In this document: one piece after another, positions 48,720 to 58,012 of the stretch
Layout of the letters: every line of letters begins with the position of its first letter
Position numbering within the stretch: position 1 is the stretch's first letter
Source: QHXW01 sp963752965
GTDB lineage: Bacteria > Acidobacteriota > Terriglobia > Bryobacterales > Bryobacteraceae
Direction: 5' to 3'
DNA: 64,000 nucleotides
Assembly: GCA_963752965.1 (NCBI GenBank)
Contig: CAVWAJ010000016.1
Location: forward strand, 372,001 to 436,000
Translations under genes and position numbers: made by a program
Notes under the pieces: model-generated
Told to the model about the DNA's origin: nothing
Seen by the model: the letters and a program-made list of their open reading frames with translations, nothing else
Databases searched by the model: none

Positions 48720-49256
48720 TTAGATCGCAATCCCCCCATCCACCCCCGTGTCCTCAAACCACTCCCCCCGAACCGCCCGCGCCGCCGCCACAAGTGTAAA
48801 CTCCTTATGCCGCCTCACCCCCGCATACTGCCACGCCGCCGTATCACAGAAGCTTTCGCAACAATACTCCCGCCATCGCCGCGTTCGCTCCATCCGGTCC
48901 CGCCCTGTGAGCTCCCGCTTCCGCCACTCCGCTGACCATCCCAGCTCTCCCCGCACGCCGCCGCGCAGTTCGCGTGCCACCACCCGCTCGTACGCGCGCC
49001 GCTTCGCGTTCCCCAGCCGCAGCCACACGAAGTGAAATAGCTCATGCACGAAGACCCGCGCGAAGTCGTCCGCATCCGCCATGAGCGCTTCTTCCATCAC
49101 CATCCGCCGCTCGCGCAGAAACGTCGCCGCGTGCGCCGCAGCACCCGACGCATCCAAAACTGTTCTCTGAAATTCCACGCGCACCGGCCGCCCTGTCACC
49201 GGCGGGATGGCCGCCGGCCACGGGCTCCGCTTACTGCCGTAGTTGGGAAAGAACAC
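48720..49256 (-). CDS. HExxH putative zinc-dependent protease-like protein
   Basis: A 178-residue protein with the zincin motif HELFH in FARVFVHELFHFVWLRLGN (His/Glu/His). A helical region then leads to RREYCCESFCDTAAW-like (EYCCESFCDTAAW), whose Glu could be the third ligand. These features suggest a small metalloprotease, but I cannot name a family. The start overlaps the end of the truncated formamidase gene by 26 nt, and the start could be shorter. No signal peptide is seen. Confidence 0.5.
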   Translation of the reverse strand: MFFPNYGSKRSPWPAAIPPVTGRPVRVEFQRTVLDASGAAAHAATFLRERRMVMEEALMADADDFARVFVHELFHFVWLRLGNAKRRAYERVVARELRGGVRGELGWSAEWRKRELTGRDRMERTRRWREYCCESFCDTAAWQYAGVRRHKEFTLVAAARAVRGEWFEDTGVDGGIAI

Positions 49257-49791
49257 TCTTCGGCACCTTGGCCACCACGTTCACTTCCGGGTCCACCACT
49301 TCCGCGATGTCGTAGCGCATCGACGTCCCTAGCAGCATCGCCACTTCATTGGCGCTGAGCTTGTAATCGCGCTCCAGCCACTGTGACAGATTCGTTGTCG
49401 CCGTCTGCAACGCGTCCGTGAGCGAATTCCCGATGCCCAGCGCCATCAAGTACTCGCCGTTCTCCGCCCGCGGCATGTCCGCCGATTGCCCTTCAATCAC
49501 GTCCACCGTGAACTCCACATCCATCGACGTCTCCAGCGCATCGCCCGTCAACTCGCCATCGCCTTCCACCGCGTGCCCATCGCCCACGAACAGCAGCGCG
49601 CCCGGATGATACACCGGAAAATACATCGTCACGCCTTCCCGAATCTGGTTGTAATCCATGTTGCCGCCGAAGCTGCCCAGGTGGCCCGACCGCAGCGCGT
49701 CATGACCCGGCAGCGCCACTCCCACGCATCCCAGCATCGGCGCGAGCTTCACGGAAGTTCGCATGCCTGCCATTTTCCGCCATTTCGCCAC
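49231..49791 (-). pseudogene. Acetamidase/formamidase, N-terminally truncated
   Basis: The 186-residue frame covers only the C-terminal half of the formamidase/acetamidase family: GHLGSFGGNMDYNQIREGVTMYFPVYHPGALLFVGDGHAVEGDGELTGDALETSMDVEFTVDVIEG. It includes the conserved D-G-H/G-D-G loop. Family proteins are normally ~300-400 residues. The N-terminal domain is missing and the sequence upstream is a mosaic of unrelated fragments, so the gene is most likely a remnant cut by rearrangement. The remaining part cannot be expected to hydrolyse formamide. Confidence 0.75.
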
Positions 49792-49846
49792 CCCGTGGCG
49801 TGCGATTCATCGCGCAGCGGCCAACTTGAGTTCGTCGTGCTGCTGG

Positions 49847-49923
49847 ATTGGACATTACAATTCGTGATCTCCAATTTCCGAGCTCGGCGTTATTCAGTCG
49901 AAGCCCGGATCGAATCCGCCGCC
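49847..49923. pseudogene. Mosaic remnant of a duplicated ORF6N locus
   Basis: 49847-49898 matches 50238-50289 (inside the ORF6N gene) without gaps at about 42 of 52 positions. 49897-49923 matches 50603-50629 (inside the next small gene) at 26 of 27. Both are in the same orientation. The segment is thus a second copy of the neighbouring locus with roughly 310 bp deleted between the two matches. Confidence 0.7.
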
Positions 49924-49934
49924 TACAATGATTT

Positions 49935-50480
49935 CTATTTCCCCTTCGCTGGCACGAATCCGATAGGGCGCTTCGGTGGCTCGGGAGGCAGCTCCATGAG
50001 TTGCCTGAGAATATCGAACACGACCTTAGACCGCTCGTCGAACTTCTTTTCCATCGCGGCGAGCCGTTCAGCGAGCTGCTTATGCGTTGCCAGTAACCGG
50101 CGGAGCCGCACGAACGTACGCATGATCGCGATGTTCACGGCGATCGCGCGCTTGCTCTTGAGGACACTGGAGAGCATCGCGACGCCCTGCTCGGTGAAAG
50201 CATAAGGGCTTCTGCGGAGGCCCATCTTGGCCCCCAAATTGGACATCACAATCTGTGACCTCCAATTCTCGAACTCCGCCTTGTTCAGTTGGAACATGAA
50301 ATCTTCCGGAAAACGCTCGATATTCCGGCGCACGGCCTGGTTCAACGCGCGGGTTGGCACCTCGTAGAGTGCGGCTAGGTCGGCATCGAGGATCACTTTG
50401 TGCCCCCGAATGAGGAGAATACGCCGCTCAACGATTTCGACGGGTACAAGAGCTTGGCTCGTCGCTTTCTTCTCGATCAT
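49935..50480 (-). CDS. ORF6N-domain protein
   Basis: A 181-residue protein. The ORF6N DNA-binding domain, first found in phage proteins, occupies residues ~12-100: VEIVERRILLIRGHKVILDADLAALYEVPTRALNQAVRRNIERFPEDFMFQLNKAEFENWRSQIVMSN and YAFTEQGVAMLSSVLKSKRAIAVNIAIMRTFVRLR. The C-terminal helix (RRLLATHKQLAERLAAMEKKF) may form a coiled coil. Such genes are accessory and often lie in variable chromosome patches. A damaged second copy is present at 49847-49923. Confidence 0.9.
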   Translation of the reverse strand: MIEKKATSQALVPVEIVERRILLIRGHKVILDADLAALYEVPTRALNQAVRRNIERFPEDFMFQLNKAEFENWRSQIVMSNLGAKMGLRRSPYAFTEQGVAMLSSVLKSKRAIAVNIAIMRTFVRLRRLLATHKQLAERLAAMEKKFDERSKVVFDILRQLMELPPEPPKRPIGFVPAKGK

Positions 50481-50575
50481 GGTTTTAAGCCTAAGGCTTT
50501 TCTTTGCAGTGTCAATGTAGGCCTAGCACGGTGAAAGGGTACTCCCTACATCTCGAAATAGTCCATAATAGAGTT

Positions 50576-50848
50576 ATGGCGAGAGGCTGGGAAAGTAAGT
50601 CGGTCGAAGCCCAGATCGAATCCGCCGCCAGCAAACAAACCGCAGATCGCGAACCAGAGTTGAGCCCCGAACAAATCCAGTTGCTGCGCGACAGAGAGAA
50701 TCTGGAGCTTTCGCGTACCCGAGTCACACGAGAGCTGGCCACGAGCAAGAATCCCCGCTACCAGCAGATTCTGCGCAAGGCCCTGGCGGATCTGGACGCG
50801 AAACTCAAGTTGCTCGATCCACCGGCGAAAGTGGCCGCGGCACATTAA
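50576..50848 (+). CDS. Small helical hypothetical protein (90 aa)
   Basis: A 90-residue charged, helical protein (SVEAQIESAASKQTADREPELSPEQIQLLRDRENLELSRTRVTRELATSKNPRYQQILRKALADLDAKLKLL). No family is recognised. The start at ATG 50576 is preferred over upstream frames; AGAG lies nearby. Its start region is partly duplicated at 49897-49923. It is transcribed toward the M49-like gene and convergent with it. Confidence 0.65.
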   Translation: MARGWESKSVEAQIESAASKQTADREPELSPEQIQLLRDRENLELSRTRVTRELATSKNPRYQQILRKALADLDAKLKLLDPPAKVAAAH

Positions 50849-50855
50849 ACGTTAC

Positions 50856-52502
50856 TTAACGCGGCGCGACTCTGTCCGCCGTTCCAAACACTGGTTCTAT
50901 GTCCGTCGGAATGTCTTTCAGCCGGTCGAGTGCCCGGGCGAGTTCCGGCCGCAAAACTCCCAGCTCGTCCAACATCTTCTTCGTGCCTGCGTAGTCGCCC
51001 GTGGCTTCGAGCGTGAGCAGGTCATGGTCGAGTTCCTTCACCGCGGACTTGATCTTCGCGAAGTTCACCTCGTAAGTGCCGCCGTCGTGCGCCACGAAAG
51101 CCCCCCGGTCCACCAGATAGTTGAACTGCACCGCCTGGCCTTTTCCGTGGGCTTCGTGCAAACCAAATCGTAGCGAGCGAAACGCCGAGGCGAGATACGT
51201 GTTGTAAAGCTGCCGCTCCCTCGCCGCTCCGCCAGGCAGCAGACCACGGTCGAACAGATACTGCACCATGTAGAGGCCAGTTACGTCGGCTTTGGCTTCT
51301 TCGATCGCGCTGTAAAGCTCCTTCAACTCCTGGCGCGGCGTGGTCGCGCGCCCCGCCACGTCGATCTGGTGCGGACCGATGCCGTGCGTCATCTCGTGTG
51401 CCAGGATGTGCGTGAAGAACAGGTCGAAGCTCAGGTCCCCCTGCGACTCCGCCGCCAGCATGCGTTTCGAAATCGGAGCCAGTATGCTTTGAAACTTGGC
51501 TTCCTGCACATTCTTCAGCATCACCCGCTTCGATCCCTTTTCCTGCACCACGCGCTCATCGTTCGGCAGATTATACGCGGCGGTCTGCACCCCATGGTTC
51601 CCGTCACCGGCGGAGAAGATTTCGTTCACCACGCGAATGGGCGCGGCGGCGCCGATCTTCGGATTGCGAAATCGCGGCTCAATGGGCAGGTTGTCCTCGA
51701 TCTCCTGCATATGGTCTGCGAAAAACTTCAACTTGGCGGTTTCCTGCTCGTCCCTCAAATTCACGTAGGCCTCAAACGCCGCCTTGTAGCCGAAAACTTC
51801 GTCGTTGTACGTCTCGTATGGCCCGATCGTGACGTCGATCGGCGCGTCCAGATCCATCCACGCCACGTCGCTCGCGTAGTAGTCGTTCGAAAGAAACGCG
51901 TCCGCCCGCAACGTGAGAAATCGTTTCAGGCTTTCGTTATCGGTCGCCGCCGCGGCCTCGCGCAGTCGGCTCGCGGCTCGCTCCAGGTCCTTCCGATACG
52001 CTTCGCTGTACGGCACCTGCCGCAGATGCTTGGCGGAATCCCGCACGATGACCGAGAAGAAATCCTGCGCCGTGTTGTTCCAGGCTTCAAATTCCGCTTT
52101 CGTCATATCCGGCGGATAGAAATTCGCGCCTGGTAATTTCTTCGGTGGAACGCCCGGCAAAAACGCCGCGTGCGCGTCCAGGTCCGACCACGGTCCCTTG
52201 TTGATCAGGAAGTAGTGCAGGCGCGCTCGGCCTAGCGGCGATTGGTCCTTCTCGAGTTCGCGCAGCAAGCCGTGATTCCCGCTCCACAACTGCGTAAGAA
52301 AAATATCGTCGATGATCCGCGAGGCTTCGATCAGCTTAGTCAACGCTTTACAATCTCCCGCGGAAAGCGCCGACGTGTCCACCCGCAACTCGGTGCGGGC
52401 AAACCGCGCAATCATGCTGTTTAGCTCGGGAAGCGTCGGGCTTTTGGTGTCCGAACCCGCGCTGGCAACAGCCAGAATCAGAGGCAGCATCTTCTTCATC
52501 AT
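50856..52502 (-). CDS. M49-like zinc peptidase
   Basis: A 548-residue protein with a signal peptide (MLPLILAVASAGS). The zinc site is in FTHILAHEMTHGIGPHQ (HEMTH, HExxH), with the downstream Glu in ELYSAIEEAKADVTGLYMVQYLFDRG as third ligand. This arrangement of EEAKAD after HExxH matches the M49/dipeptidyl-peptidase III-like family, although the canonical M49 motif has an extra residue (HExxGH). Family members remove dipeptides from peptides. The signal suggests export. It lies convergent to the 90-residue gene and is divergent from the sensor gene at 52604. Confidence 0.75.
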   Translation of the reverse strand: MMKKMLPLILAVASAGSDTKSPTLPELNSMIARFARTELRVDTSALSAGDCKALTKLIEASRIIDDIFLTQLWSGNHGLLRELEKDQSPLGRARLHYFLINKGPWSDLDAHAAFLPGVPPKKLPGANFYPPDMTKAEFEAWNNTAQDFFSVIVRDSAKHLRQVPYSEAYRKDLERAASRLREAAAATDNESLKRFLTLRADAFLSNDYYASDVAWMDLDAPIDVTIGPYETYNDEVFGYKAAFEAYVNLRDEQETAKLKFFADHMQEIEDNLPIEPRFRNPKIGAAAPIRVVNEIFSAGDGNHGVQTAAYNLPNDERVVQEKGSKRVMLKNVQEAKFQSILAPISKRMLAAESQGDLSFDLFFTHILAHEMTHGIGPHQIDVAGRATTPRQELKELYSAIEEAKADVTGLYMVQYLFDRGLLPGGAARERQLYNTYLASAFRSLRFGLHEAHGKGQAVQFNYLVDRGAFVAHDGGTYEVNFAKIKSAVKELDHDLLTLEATGDYAGTKKMLDELGVLRPELARALDRLKDIPTDIEPVFGTADRVAPR

Positions 52503-52603
52503 TTCATGAATCGCCGTTCACGCTACGTCGACAATTTTAATCCCTTGCAGTTCAAGCGCATCGGCACGGCCGCTCCGGCGGGTGCTGACTACCCCTCTCT
52601 AGT

Positions 52604-53749
52604 ATGGAATCGGCAATGGATGAGCATTTGACCGCGCAACAACCGGGGGGAGAGCCGGAGCTGGAACACGAGCTCCGCAAAGAGCAGAAACTCGAAATGA
52701 TGGGGGCTCTGGCCGGCTTCATCGCCCATGACCTCAACAACGAGCTGACGGTAATTCTGGGGAACGTCGGCTTGGCGCTCGATTCCGTCGACGAGGATCA
52801 TCCGCTTTACGAGGGGCTGATCGAAGCCCAGCGCGCCTGTCACCGCTGCGTGGACATGACGCACGCGCTGCTCGGTTTAGGACAGGGCGTGAAACCGGAG
52901 ATCAAGCCCGTCGAGCTGGATCAACTGCTGAAAGGGACCGAGCGCATTCTGCGCAAGGTCCTACCCTCCACCGTTCCCACCAAGTTTGCCAAACACACCC
53001 ATCTGCCGGCGATCATGGCGGATGCGACGCAAATCCAGCAGGTGATCATGAATCTGGCCGCGAACGCCAGCCGCTCCATGCCGGAAGAGAGCCTGCTCGA
53101 AGTCCAGGCCAGGAATGGCCCGAAGTTCGTGACCATTCTGATTTCGGTTTCGAGTGTGGGACGGCTGCCGGAAAATACCAAACGGCTATATGTTCCGCTT
53201 TCGGCCTCGAAAGCCAACCATCAAGCCAGCACGTTCGGACTGGGCCGGGACATCGAAATCGTGCGCGCCCACGGGGGATCGATAGACATGGCGCGCGACG
53301 AGACTTCGGTGACTTTCCGGATGTCGTTGCCGGCCAGCGTCCGTTCCGAGCAAACCAAGGGGAGGATGAAAACGGTGGCGGAAGGCTCGGCTTGCGTGCT
53401 GATCGCGGATGACGAGGGCCCGGTCCGGCGGGCGGCGGTACAAATTCTGCTGCGCAAGGGCTACAACGTCATGGAGGCGGGCGACGGCGAAGAAGCAGTG
53501 CGCGTTTTTAACGAAAACGTGGACGCCATCGATCTGGTGTTTCTCGACATGACGATGCCGGGGCTTTCGGGACTCGAAGCATTGGAACAAATGCGCGAGA
53601 TCCGGCCGAAAATCAAGGCGCTGGTGGCGAGCGGATATCCGCAGGAAGTCGCCCACGCGAGTTTCCTTGCGAAACCCTACTCGCCCCTCGACTTAGTGCG
53701 GCGGATTCAGGACGTTTTGAACGGTACCGATGAGCCGGCAAGCGCATAA
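52604..53749 (+). CDS. Hybrid sensor-like protein with degenerate kinase core and receiver domain
   Basis: A 381-residue protein. The dimerisation helix has the phospho-acceptor-like His in LAGFIAHDLNNELTVILGNVGLAL, and a His-kinase N-box is seen in IQQVIMNLAANASRSM. But the following G-box region (VSSVGRLPENTKRLYVPLSAS) lacks the D-x-G-x-G residues needed to bind ATP. Later GLGRDIEIVRAHGGSIDM resembles the G2 loop. From residue ~265 a receiver domain is intact (VLIADDEGPVRRAA, VFLDMTMPGLSGLEAL, Lys in FLAKPYSPLD). It may be a phosphatase or a phospho-relay partner, not a normal kinase. No output domain is seen. Confidence 0.75.
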   Translation: MESAMDEHLTAQQPGGEPELEHELRKEQKLEMMGALAGFIAHDLNNELTVILGNVGLALDSVDEDHPLYEGLIEAQRACHRCVDMTHALLGLGQGVKPEIKPVELDQLLKGTERILRKVLPSTVPTKFAKHTHLPAIMADATQIQQVIMNLAANASRSMPEESLLEVQARNGPKFVTILISVSSVGRLPENTKRLYVPLSASKANHQASTFGLGRDIEIVRAHGGSIDMARDETSVTFRMSLPASVRSEQTKGRMKTVAEGSACVLIADDEGPVRRAAVQILLRKGYNVMEAGDGEEAVRVFNENVDAIDLVFLDMTMPGLSGLEALEQMREIRPKIKALVASGYPQEVAHASFLAKPYSPLDLVRRIQDVLNGTDEPASA

Positions 53750-53757
53750 TGAAATGA

Positions 53758-54822
53758 GTGCGCATTCTGGGCATCGAATCCTCTTGTGACGAAACTGCCG
53801 CCGCGGTTGTGGACGACGGCGTCACGATTCTCTCCTCGGTTGTTGCTTCCCAATTAGCCACACACGCGCGCTATGGCGGCGTGGTGCCGGAACTGGCGTC
53901 TCGGGAACACCTGCGCGCCATCGTGCCGGTAGTGCGGCTGGCGCTGGACGAAGCAAAAAGCGGCTACTCCGAACTTTCTGCGATCGCGGTAACCATTGGC
54001 CCCGGCTTGGTGGGATCGCTGCTGGTCGGGCTCACCTTCGCCAAATCCCTCTCCTTTGCGCGCGGCATTCCTCTCATTGGCGTAAATCACATCGAAGGAC
54101 ACGTTCACGCGGCGATACTGGATGCGCCGGTCGAGTTTCCGGCGGTGGCGCTCATCGTGAGCGGGGGCCACACGCACCTTTTCGAAGTGAACCCAGGTTT
54201 TTCGTACAGGCTGATTGGCAAGACGCGGGACGACGCGGCGGGAGAAGCTTTTGACAAAGTCGCGAAGCTGCTGGGATTTGGGTATCCGGGCGGACCGGTG
54301 ATCGATCAGCTCACACCCTATGGGAATCCAGGTGCGGTGAAGTTTACGCTGGCGAAAATGAAGGGAAATACGCTCGATTTCAGCTTCAGCGGGCTGAAAA
54401 CGGCGGTACTGCGCTGGACGCAGGCTCGTGATTTGACGGCTGAGACGCAGGCGCGGAAGGAATTGCTGGCGGCGCAACCACAGCCATCGATTGAAGAGTG
54501 GCTCGCGGTGACGCCGCAGACGACGCGCGATTTGCTGGCGTCCTTTCAACGCACGGTCATTGAGGAACTGCTCCGGCGCGCAGCGGCCGCGGCGGAATCG
54601 ATCGCAGCGCGGGCGCTGATCATCTCGGGCGGTGTGTCGTGTAATTCCGGGCTGCGCACGGCGGCTCGTGATTTGCATCTGCCCTATCCTGTCTACTTCC
54701 CTTCTCCTGGTCTATCCACCGACAATGCGGCGATGATTGCCGCGGCGGCATTCCCCAAGCTGAAACGCGGCGAATTCACGAGTTTGAACGCTGCAGCTTC
54801 GGCGAACCTGACGCTGGCCTGA
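53758..54822 (+). CDS. tsaD: tRNA N6-adenosine threonylcarbamoyltransferase TsaD
   Basis: A 354-residue enzyme that transfers threonylcarbamoyl to A37 of ANN-decoding tRNAs. It starts at GTG 53758 with LGIESSCDETAAAVVDDG. Metal-binding His residues are in VNHIEGHVHAAIL. The nucleotide-binding fold shows ALIVSGGHTHLFEV, GEAFDKVAKLLGFGYPGGPVID and, at the end, ISGGVSCNSGLR and FPSPGLSTDNAAMIAAAA. Length is normal. It begins 8 nt after the sensor gene, but functional linkage is not evident. Confidence 0.96.
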   Translation: MRILGIESSCDETAAAVVDDGVTILSSVVASQLATHARYGGVVPELASREHLRAIVPVVRLALDEAKSGYSELSAIAVTIGPGLVGSLLVGLTFAKSLSFARGIPLIGVNHIEGHVHAAILDAPVEFPAVALIVSGGHTHLFEVNPGFSYRLIGKTRDDAAGEAFDKVAKLLGFGYPGGPVIDQLTPYGNPGAVKFTLAKMKGNTLDFSFSGLKTAVLRWTQARDLTAETQARKELLAAQPQPSIEEWLAVTPQTTRDLLASFQRTVIEELLRRAAAAAESIAARALIISGGVSCNSGLRTAARDLHLPYPVYFPSPGLSTDNAAMIAAAAFPKLKRGEFTSLNAAASANLTLA

Positions 54823-54875
54823 CATCCCCCTTGCAGTCCTGCGCCAAATGCGCGCATACTTCCCATAAAGGACTT

Positions 54876-55214
54876 ATGGGAGAAAAAACTGAACGATCGA
54901 CTGGTGTGTTACAAGGCACGCTCGACATGCTGGTACTCAAGGCTTTGGCGCGCGGGCCGTTGCATGGATATGACGTGGCCGAGTACATTCTGGCGTGGTC
55001 GGGCGATGTTTTGAAAGTGGAGGAAGGAGCGCTGTATCCGGCGCTGCATCGTCTGGAGCTGCGCGGACTTTTGGCGAGCGAATGGGGCGTTTCGGCGAAC
55101 AACCGGCGGGCCAAGTACTACCGTCTGACGGCGGCGGGACGGAAGCAACTGGCGGCGGAATCGTCCGAGTGGGTGCGGTTAAGCGGAGCGATCGGTCGCG
55201 TGATGGAGGCTTAA
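54876..55214 (+). CDS. PadR-family transcriptional regulator
   Basis: A 112-residue winged-helix protein: VLQGTLDMLVLKALARGPLHGYDVAEYILAWSGDVLKVEEGALYPALHRLELRGLLASEW, then RRAKYYRLTAAGRKQLAAE. These are the PadR HTH and wing. ATG 54876 was chosen because AAAGGA is just upstream. It lies 1 nt before the permease gene. In Acidobacteriota, PadR regulators almost always precede MacB/FtsX-type permeases of this size and presumably control them. Confidence 0.93.
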   Translation: MGEKTERSTGVLQGTLDMLVLKALARGPLHGYDVAEYILAWSGDVLKVEEGALYPALHRLELRGLLASEWGVSANNRRAKYYRLTAAGRKQLAAESSEWVRLSGAIGRVMEA

Positions 55215-55215
55215 T

Positions 55216-57864
55216 ATGCTCACGAATTTGCGTCTCAGATGGCGGGCGCTGTGGAGGCGGCGGCAGCTTGAAAGCGATCTGGAAGACGAGCTGGCGTTCC
55301 ATCTGGCGATGAGAGAAGAGAAGAAGGGCGACGGCGCGCGGCGGGCGTTTGGGAATGTCGAGCTGGTGAAGGAAGATTTGCGGGATCAGTGGACGTTTCG
55401 CGCGATCGAGACTATTTGGCACGACGTTCGGTACGCGGTGCGGATACTCGGGCGTAGCCCCGGCTTTACTGTGGTGGCGATCGCTTCGCTCGCCATTGGG
55501 ATCGGCGCGAATACAGCGATTTTCAGCCTGATGGATGCTTTGCTCTGGCGCGATCTTCCGGTGCGCAATCCGGAGAGGCTGGTGACCTTTGTCAACAGTT
55601 CCGGCTCGTATTTCGGTTACACGCGCTTTGCGGAGAATGCCGGCAAGGCGATGGAGAGTGTCGTTGCCGCGTCCCCCGCCATGGTGCGCCTTCTGGATAG
55701 CGGAGGGGGACCGGAGCGCGGGCAGGTCGAACTGGTCAGTGGTGACTTCTTTGGTGCGCTGGGGGTTGGCACGGAGATGGGACGGCCGATTACTCCCGCT
55801 GATGACCGGCGCAGCAATCCCGCGCTGGTGGCGGTGTTGAGCCATGCATACTGGAGCCGAGCCTACGGCGGACGACCAGTGCTGGGGCAGTCAATCCGTA
55901 TCGAAAAAACTCCGTTCACGATTATCGGGGTGGCTCCCGCCGAATTCTTCGGCGTGAGCGTGGGCGAAGCTCCCGACGTATGGCTGCCCGTTAGCGCGAT
56001 TGCCAGCGTCTTTCCGGGGCCGAGTTGGTTAGACCAGAAGAATACCAACTTCCTGACGATCATTGGGAGGCTCCGGCCCGATGTCAGCCGGCAGCAAGCC
56101 GCCGCCGCTCTGACGCCCGTCAGTATTCAGATCGATATCGAACGGAATGGGCCGCCGCCGAATGCGGAGGAGCGCAGGAAGCTGTTCGAGAGCAAGCTCA
56201 AACTCGCACCCGCGTCAAAGGGCCTTTCCTTCCTTCGCTACCGGTTCTCAGAGCCTTTGCGGGTGGTGTTCTGGATGGTGGCGGCCGGGTTGTTACTGGC
56301 TTGCGTCAACGTTATGGGCCTACAGTTCGCGCGCGCTGACGAGCGGCGAAAAGAGTTGACGGTGCGGCTGGCGATCGGCGCGGGCCGCTGGCGCATTGCG
56401 CGGCAATTGTTGACCGAGTCGATGGTTGTGGCGCTGGCGAGCGGTTTGATTGGCGTGGCATTACGCAAGCCTCTGGCGGAGGCGATGGTACGGCTGATCG
56501 TCGTTTTTGACGATCGGCCGGCGCAGCTGAACCTGGACACCCACTGGGGAATCCTGCTGTTTGCCGTTGGCATCTCGATCGCAGCAGCGCTGGTATCGGG
56601 AGTTTTGCCGGCCATGCGAGCGACACGCGGGGACCTGCTGCCTGGACTGCAACAGGCATCGCGCGGGGTAACCGCAGGTCCGGTTCGCAGGCTGCTGGGA
56701 CGCACGGCGGCGGTGGTGCAGATCGCGCTTTCCCTTGTGCTCGTGGCGGGCACGTGCTTGTTCGCGTCCAGCCTGAACCATTTGCGGCAGTTCGATGCCG
56801 GAGTCAATCGCAACCGGCTGCTGGTGGTGGATGTGAATCCGGCGGACGCAGGCTACAAGGCCGCACAAGCGACTTCGCTCAACGCTCGACTGCGGGAGCG
56901 TCTGGCGGGTCTCCCGGGTGTGGAGGCGGTGAGTTTCTCGCAAAACGGCCTTTATGCGGGGCGGAACTACGATACCCGCTTCGATGCCGATGGGTTTTCC
57001 AGCACGGATGAGGACAGCCACTTTTCAATCTACGATCAGGTCGGGCCGTATTTCTTCACCACGGCGGGCGCTCGCGTCATTGCGGGACGTGATTTCAACG
57101 AGCGAGACGATGCCGGCGCGCCAAAGGTTGCGATTGTCACCCGCGAGTTTGCACGCCGCGTGTTTGATGGGCGCAACCCCGTGGGCCGCAACCTTCGTAT
57201 TGCCACCTCCTCTCAGACGGCTGACACCCATCAGATCGTGGGGGTGGTTCAAGACATTCGGAACGACGTCCGCCAGCCACAGCCGATGTTCTACCTCTGC
57301 CAACTGCAAACCCAGGAACAGGCTTTCAGCACGCGATTCCTGGTACGGACGCGCCTGGATTCGCCGGCGGTGATCCCAGCATTGCGGGCGGCGGTGCGGG
57401 CGGAGGACCCCGCTTTGCGCGTGGACCAGATCGACTCCGCAGAGGAACTATTCGATCGCACATTGACCACGGATCGATTAATCGCGGCGCTGGCATGGGG
57501 ATTCGGAGGGTTGGCGATCATCCTGGCAGCGGTCGGGATCTACGGGCTGCTCTCTTGTGATGTGACCCGCCGAACGGGGGAGATAGGGATTCGGATGGCG
57601 ATTGGAGCTCGGAAGAGCGATATCGTCGCTTTGGTGATGCAAGAGGTGATCCTCGTGTGTGGTTTGGGACTCACGATCGGATCGGCTATGGCGCTCGTGA
57701 TGTCCGGGCTGGTAGAGGGTCTGGTCTTTCAGATGAAATCCGGAGATCCGCGGATCGAGGTTGCCGCGGCGGCAGTATTGGTGGTGGTGGCGGTGATCGC
57801 GGCGTGGATACCGGCGCGGCGCGCGGCGCGGGTGGACCCGATGCGGGCTTTGCGGTGTGAATAA
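55216..57864 (+). CDS. MacB/FtsX-type duplicated permease (acidobacterial ADOP type)
   Basis: An 882-residue membrane protein. A short cytoplasmic N-terminus (LRLRWRALWRRRQLESDLEDELAFHLAMREEKK) is typical of the acidobacterial duplicated orphan permeases. It has two FtsX modules: helix 1 in PGFTVVAIASLAIGIGANTAIFSLMDALLW, then a periplasmic MacB-PCD domain, FtsX helices (ADERRKELTVRLAIGAGRWRIARQLLTES), and the second module ending with TRRTGEIGIRMAIGARKSDIVALVMQEV and WIPARRAARVDPMRALR. No ATPase gene is adjacent. It is coupled to PadR. The substrate is unknown. Confidence 0.92.
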   Translation: MLTNLRLRWRALWRRRQLESDLEDELAFHLAMREEKKGDGARRAFGNVELVKEDLRDQWTFRAIETIWHDVRYAVRILGRSPGFTVVAIASLAIGIGANTAIFSLMDALLWRDLPVRNPERLVTFVNSSGSYFGYTRFAENAGKAMESVVAASPAMVRLLDSGGGPERGQVELVSGDFFGALGVGTEMGRPITPADDRRSNPALVAVLSHAYWSRAYGGRPVLGQSIRIEKTPFTIIGVAPAEFFGVSVGEAPDVWLPVSAIASVFPGPSWLDQKNTNFLTIIGRLRPDVSRQQAAAALTPVSIQIDIERNGPPPNAEERRKLFESKLKLAPASKGLSFLRYRFSEPLRVVFWMVAAGLLLACVNVMGLQFARADERRKELTVRLAIGAGRWRIARQLLTESMVVALASGLIGVALRKPLAEAMVRLIVVFDDRPAQLNLDTHWGILLFAVGISIAAALVSGVLPAMRATRGDLLPGLQQASRGVTAGPVRRLLGRTAAVVQIALSLVLVAGTCLFASSLNHLRQFDAGVNRNRLLVVDVNPADAGYKAAQATSLNARLRERLAGLPGVEAVSFSQNGLYAGRNYDTRFDADGFSSTDEDSHFSIYDQVGPYFFTTAGARVIAGRDFNERDDAGAPKVAIVTREFARRVFDGRNPVGRNLRIATSSQTADTHQIVGVVQDIRNDVRQPQPMFYLCQLQTQEQAFSTRFLVRTRLDSPAVIPALRAAVRAEDPALRVDQIDSAEELFDRTLTTDRLIAALAWGFGGLAIILAAVGIYGLLSCDVTRRTGEIGIRMAIGARKSDIVALVMQEVILVCGLGLTIGSAMALVMSGLVEGLVFQMKSGDPRIEVAAAAVLVVVAVIAAWIPARRAARVDPMRALRCE

Positions 57865-58012
57865 TCTGGCCGGCGAGGGCGCCGGCCGCGGACCAGGGGG
57901 TCCGCCCCACGTAGATAACCTCCAGGTTAATCTGTGGCCTGCCTTTCCCGCGACTTGCCAGAGTACCGCAAGCTCGCTAGAATCAAGGGTTCACACAGAT
58001 CCAGGAGGAATC

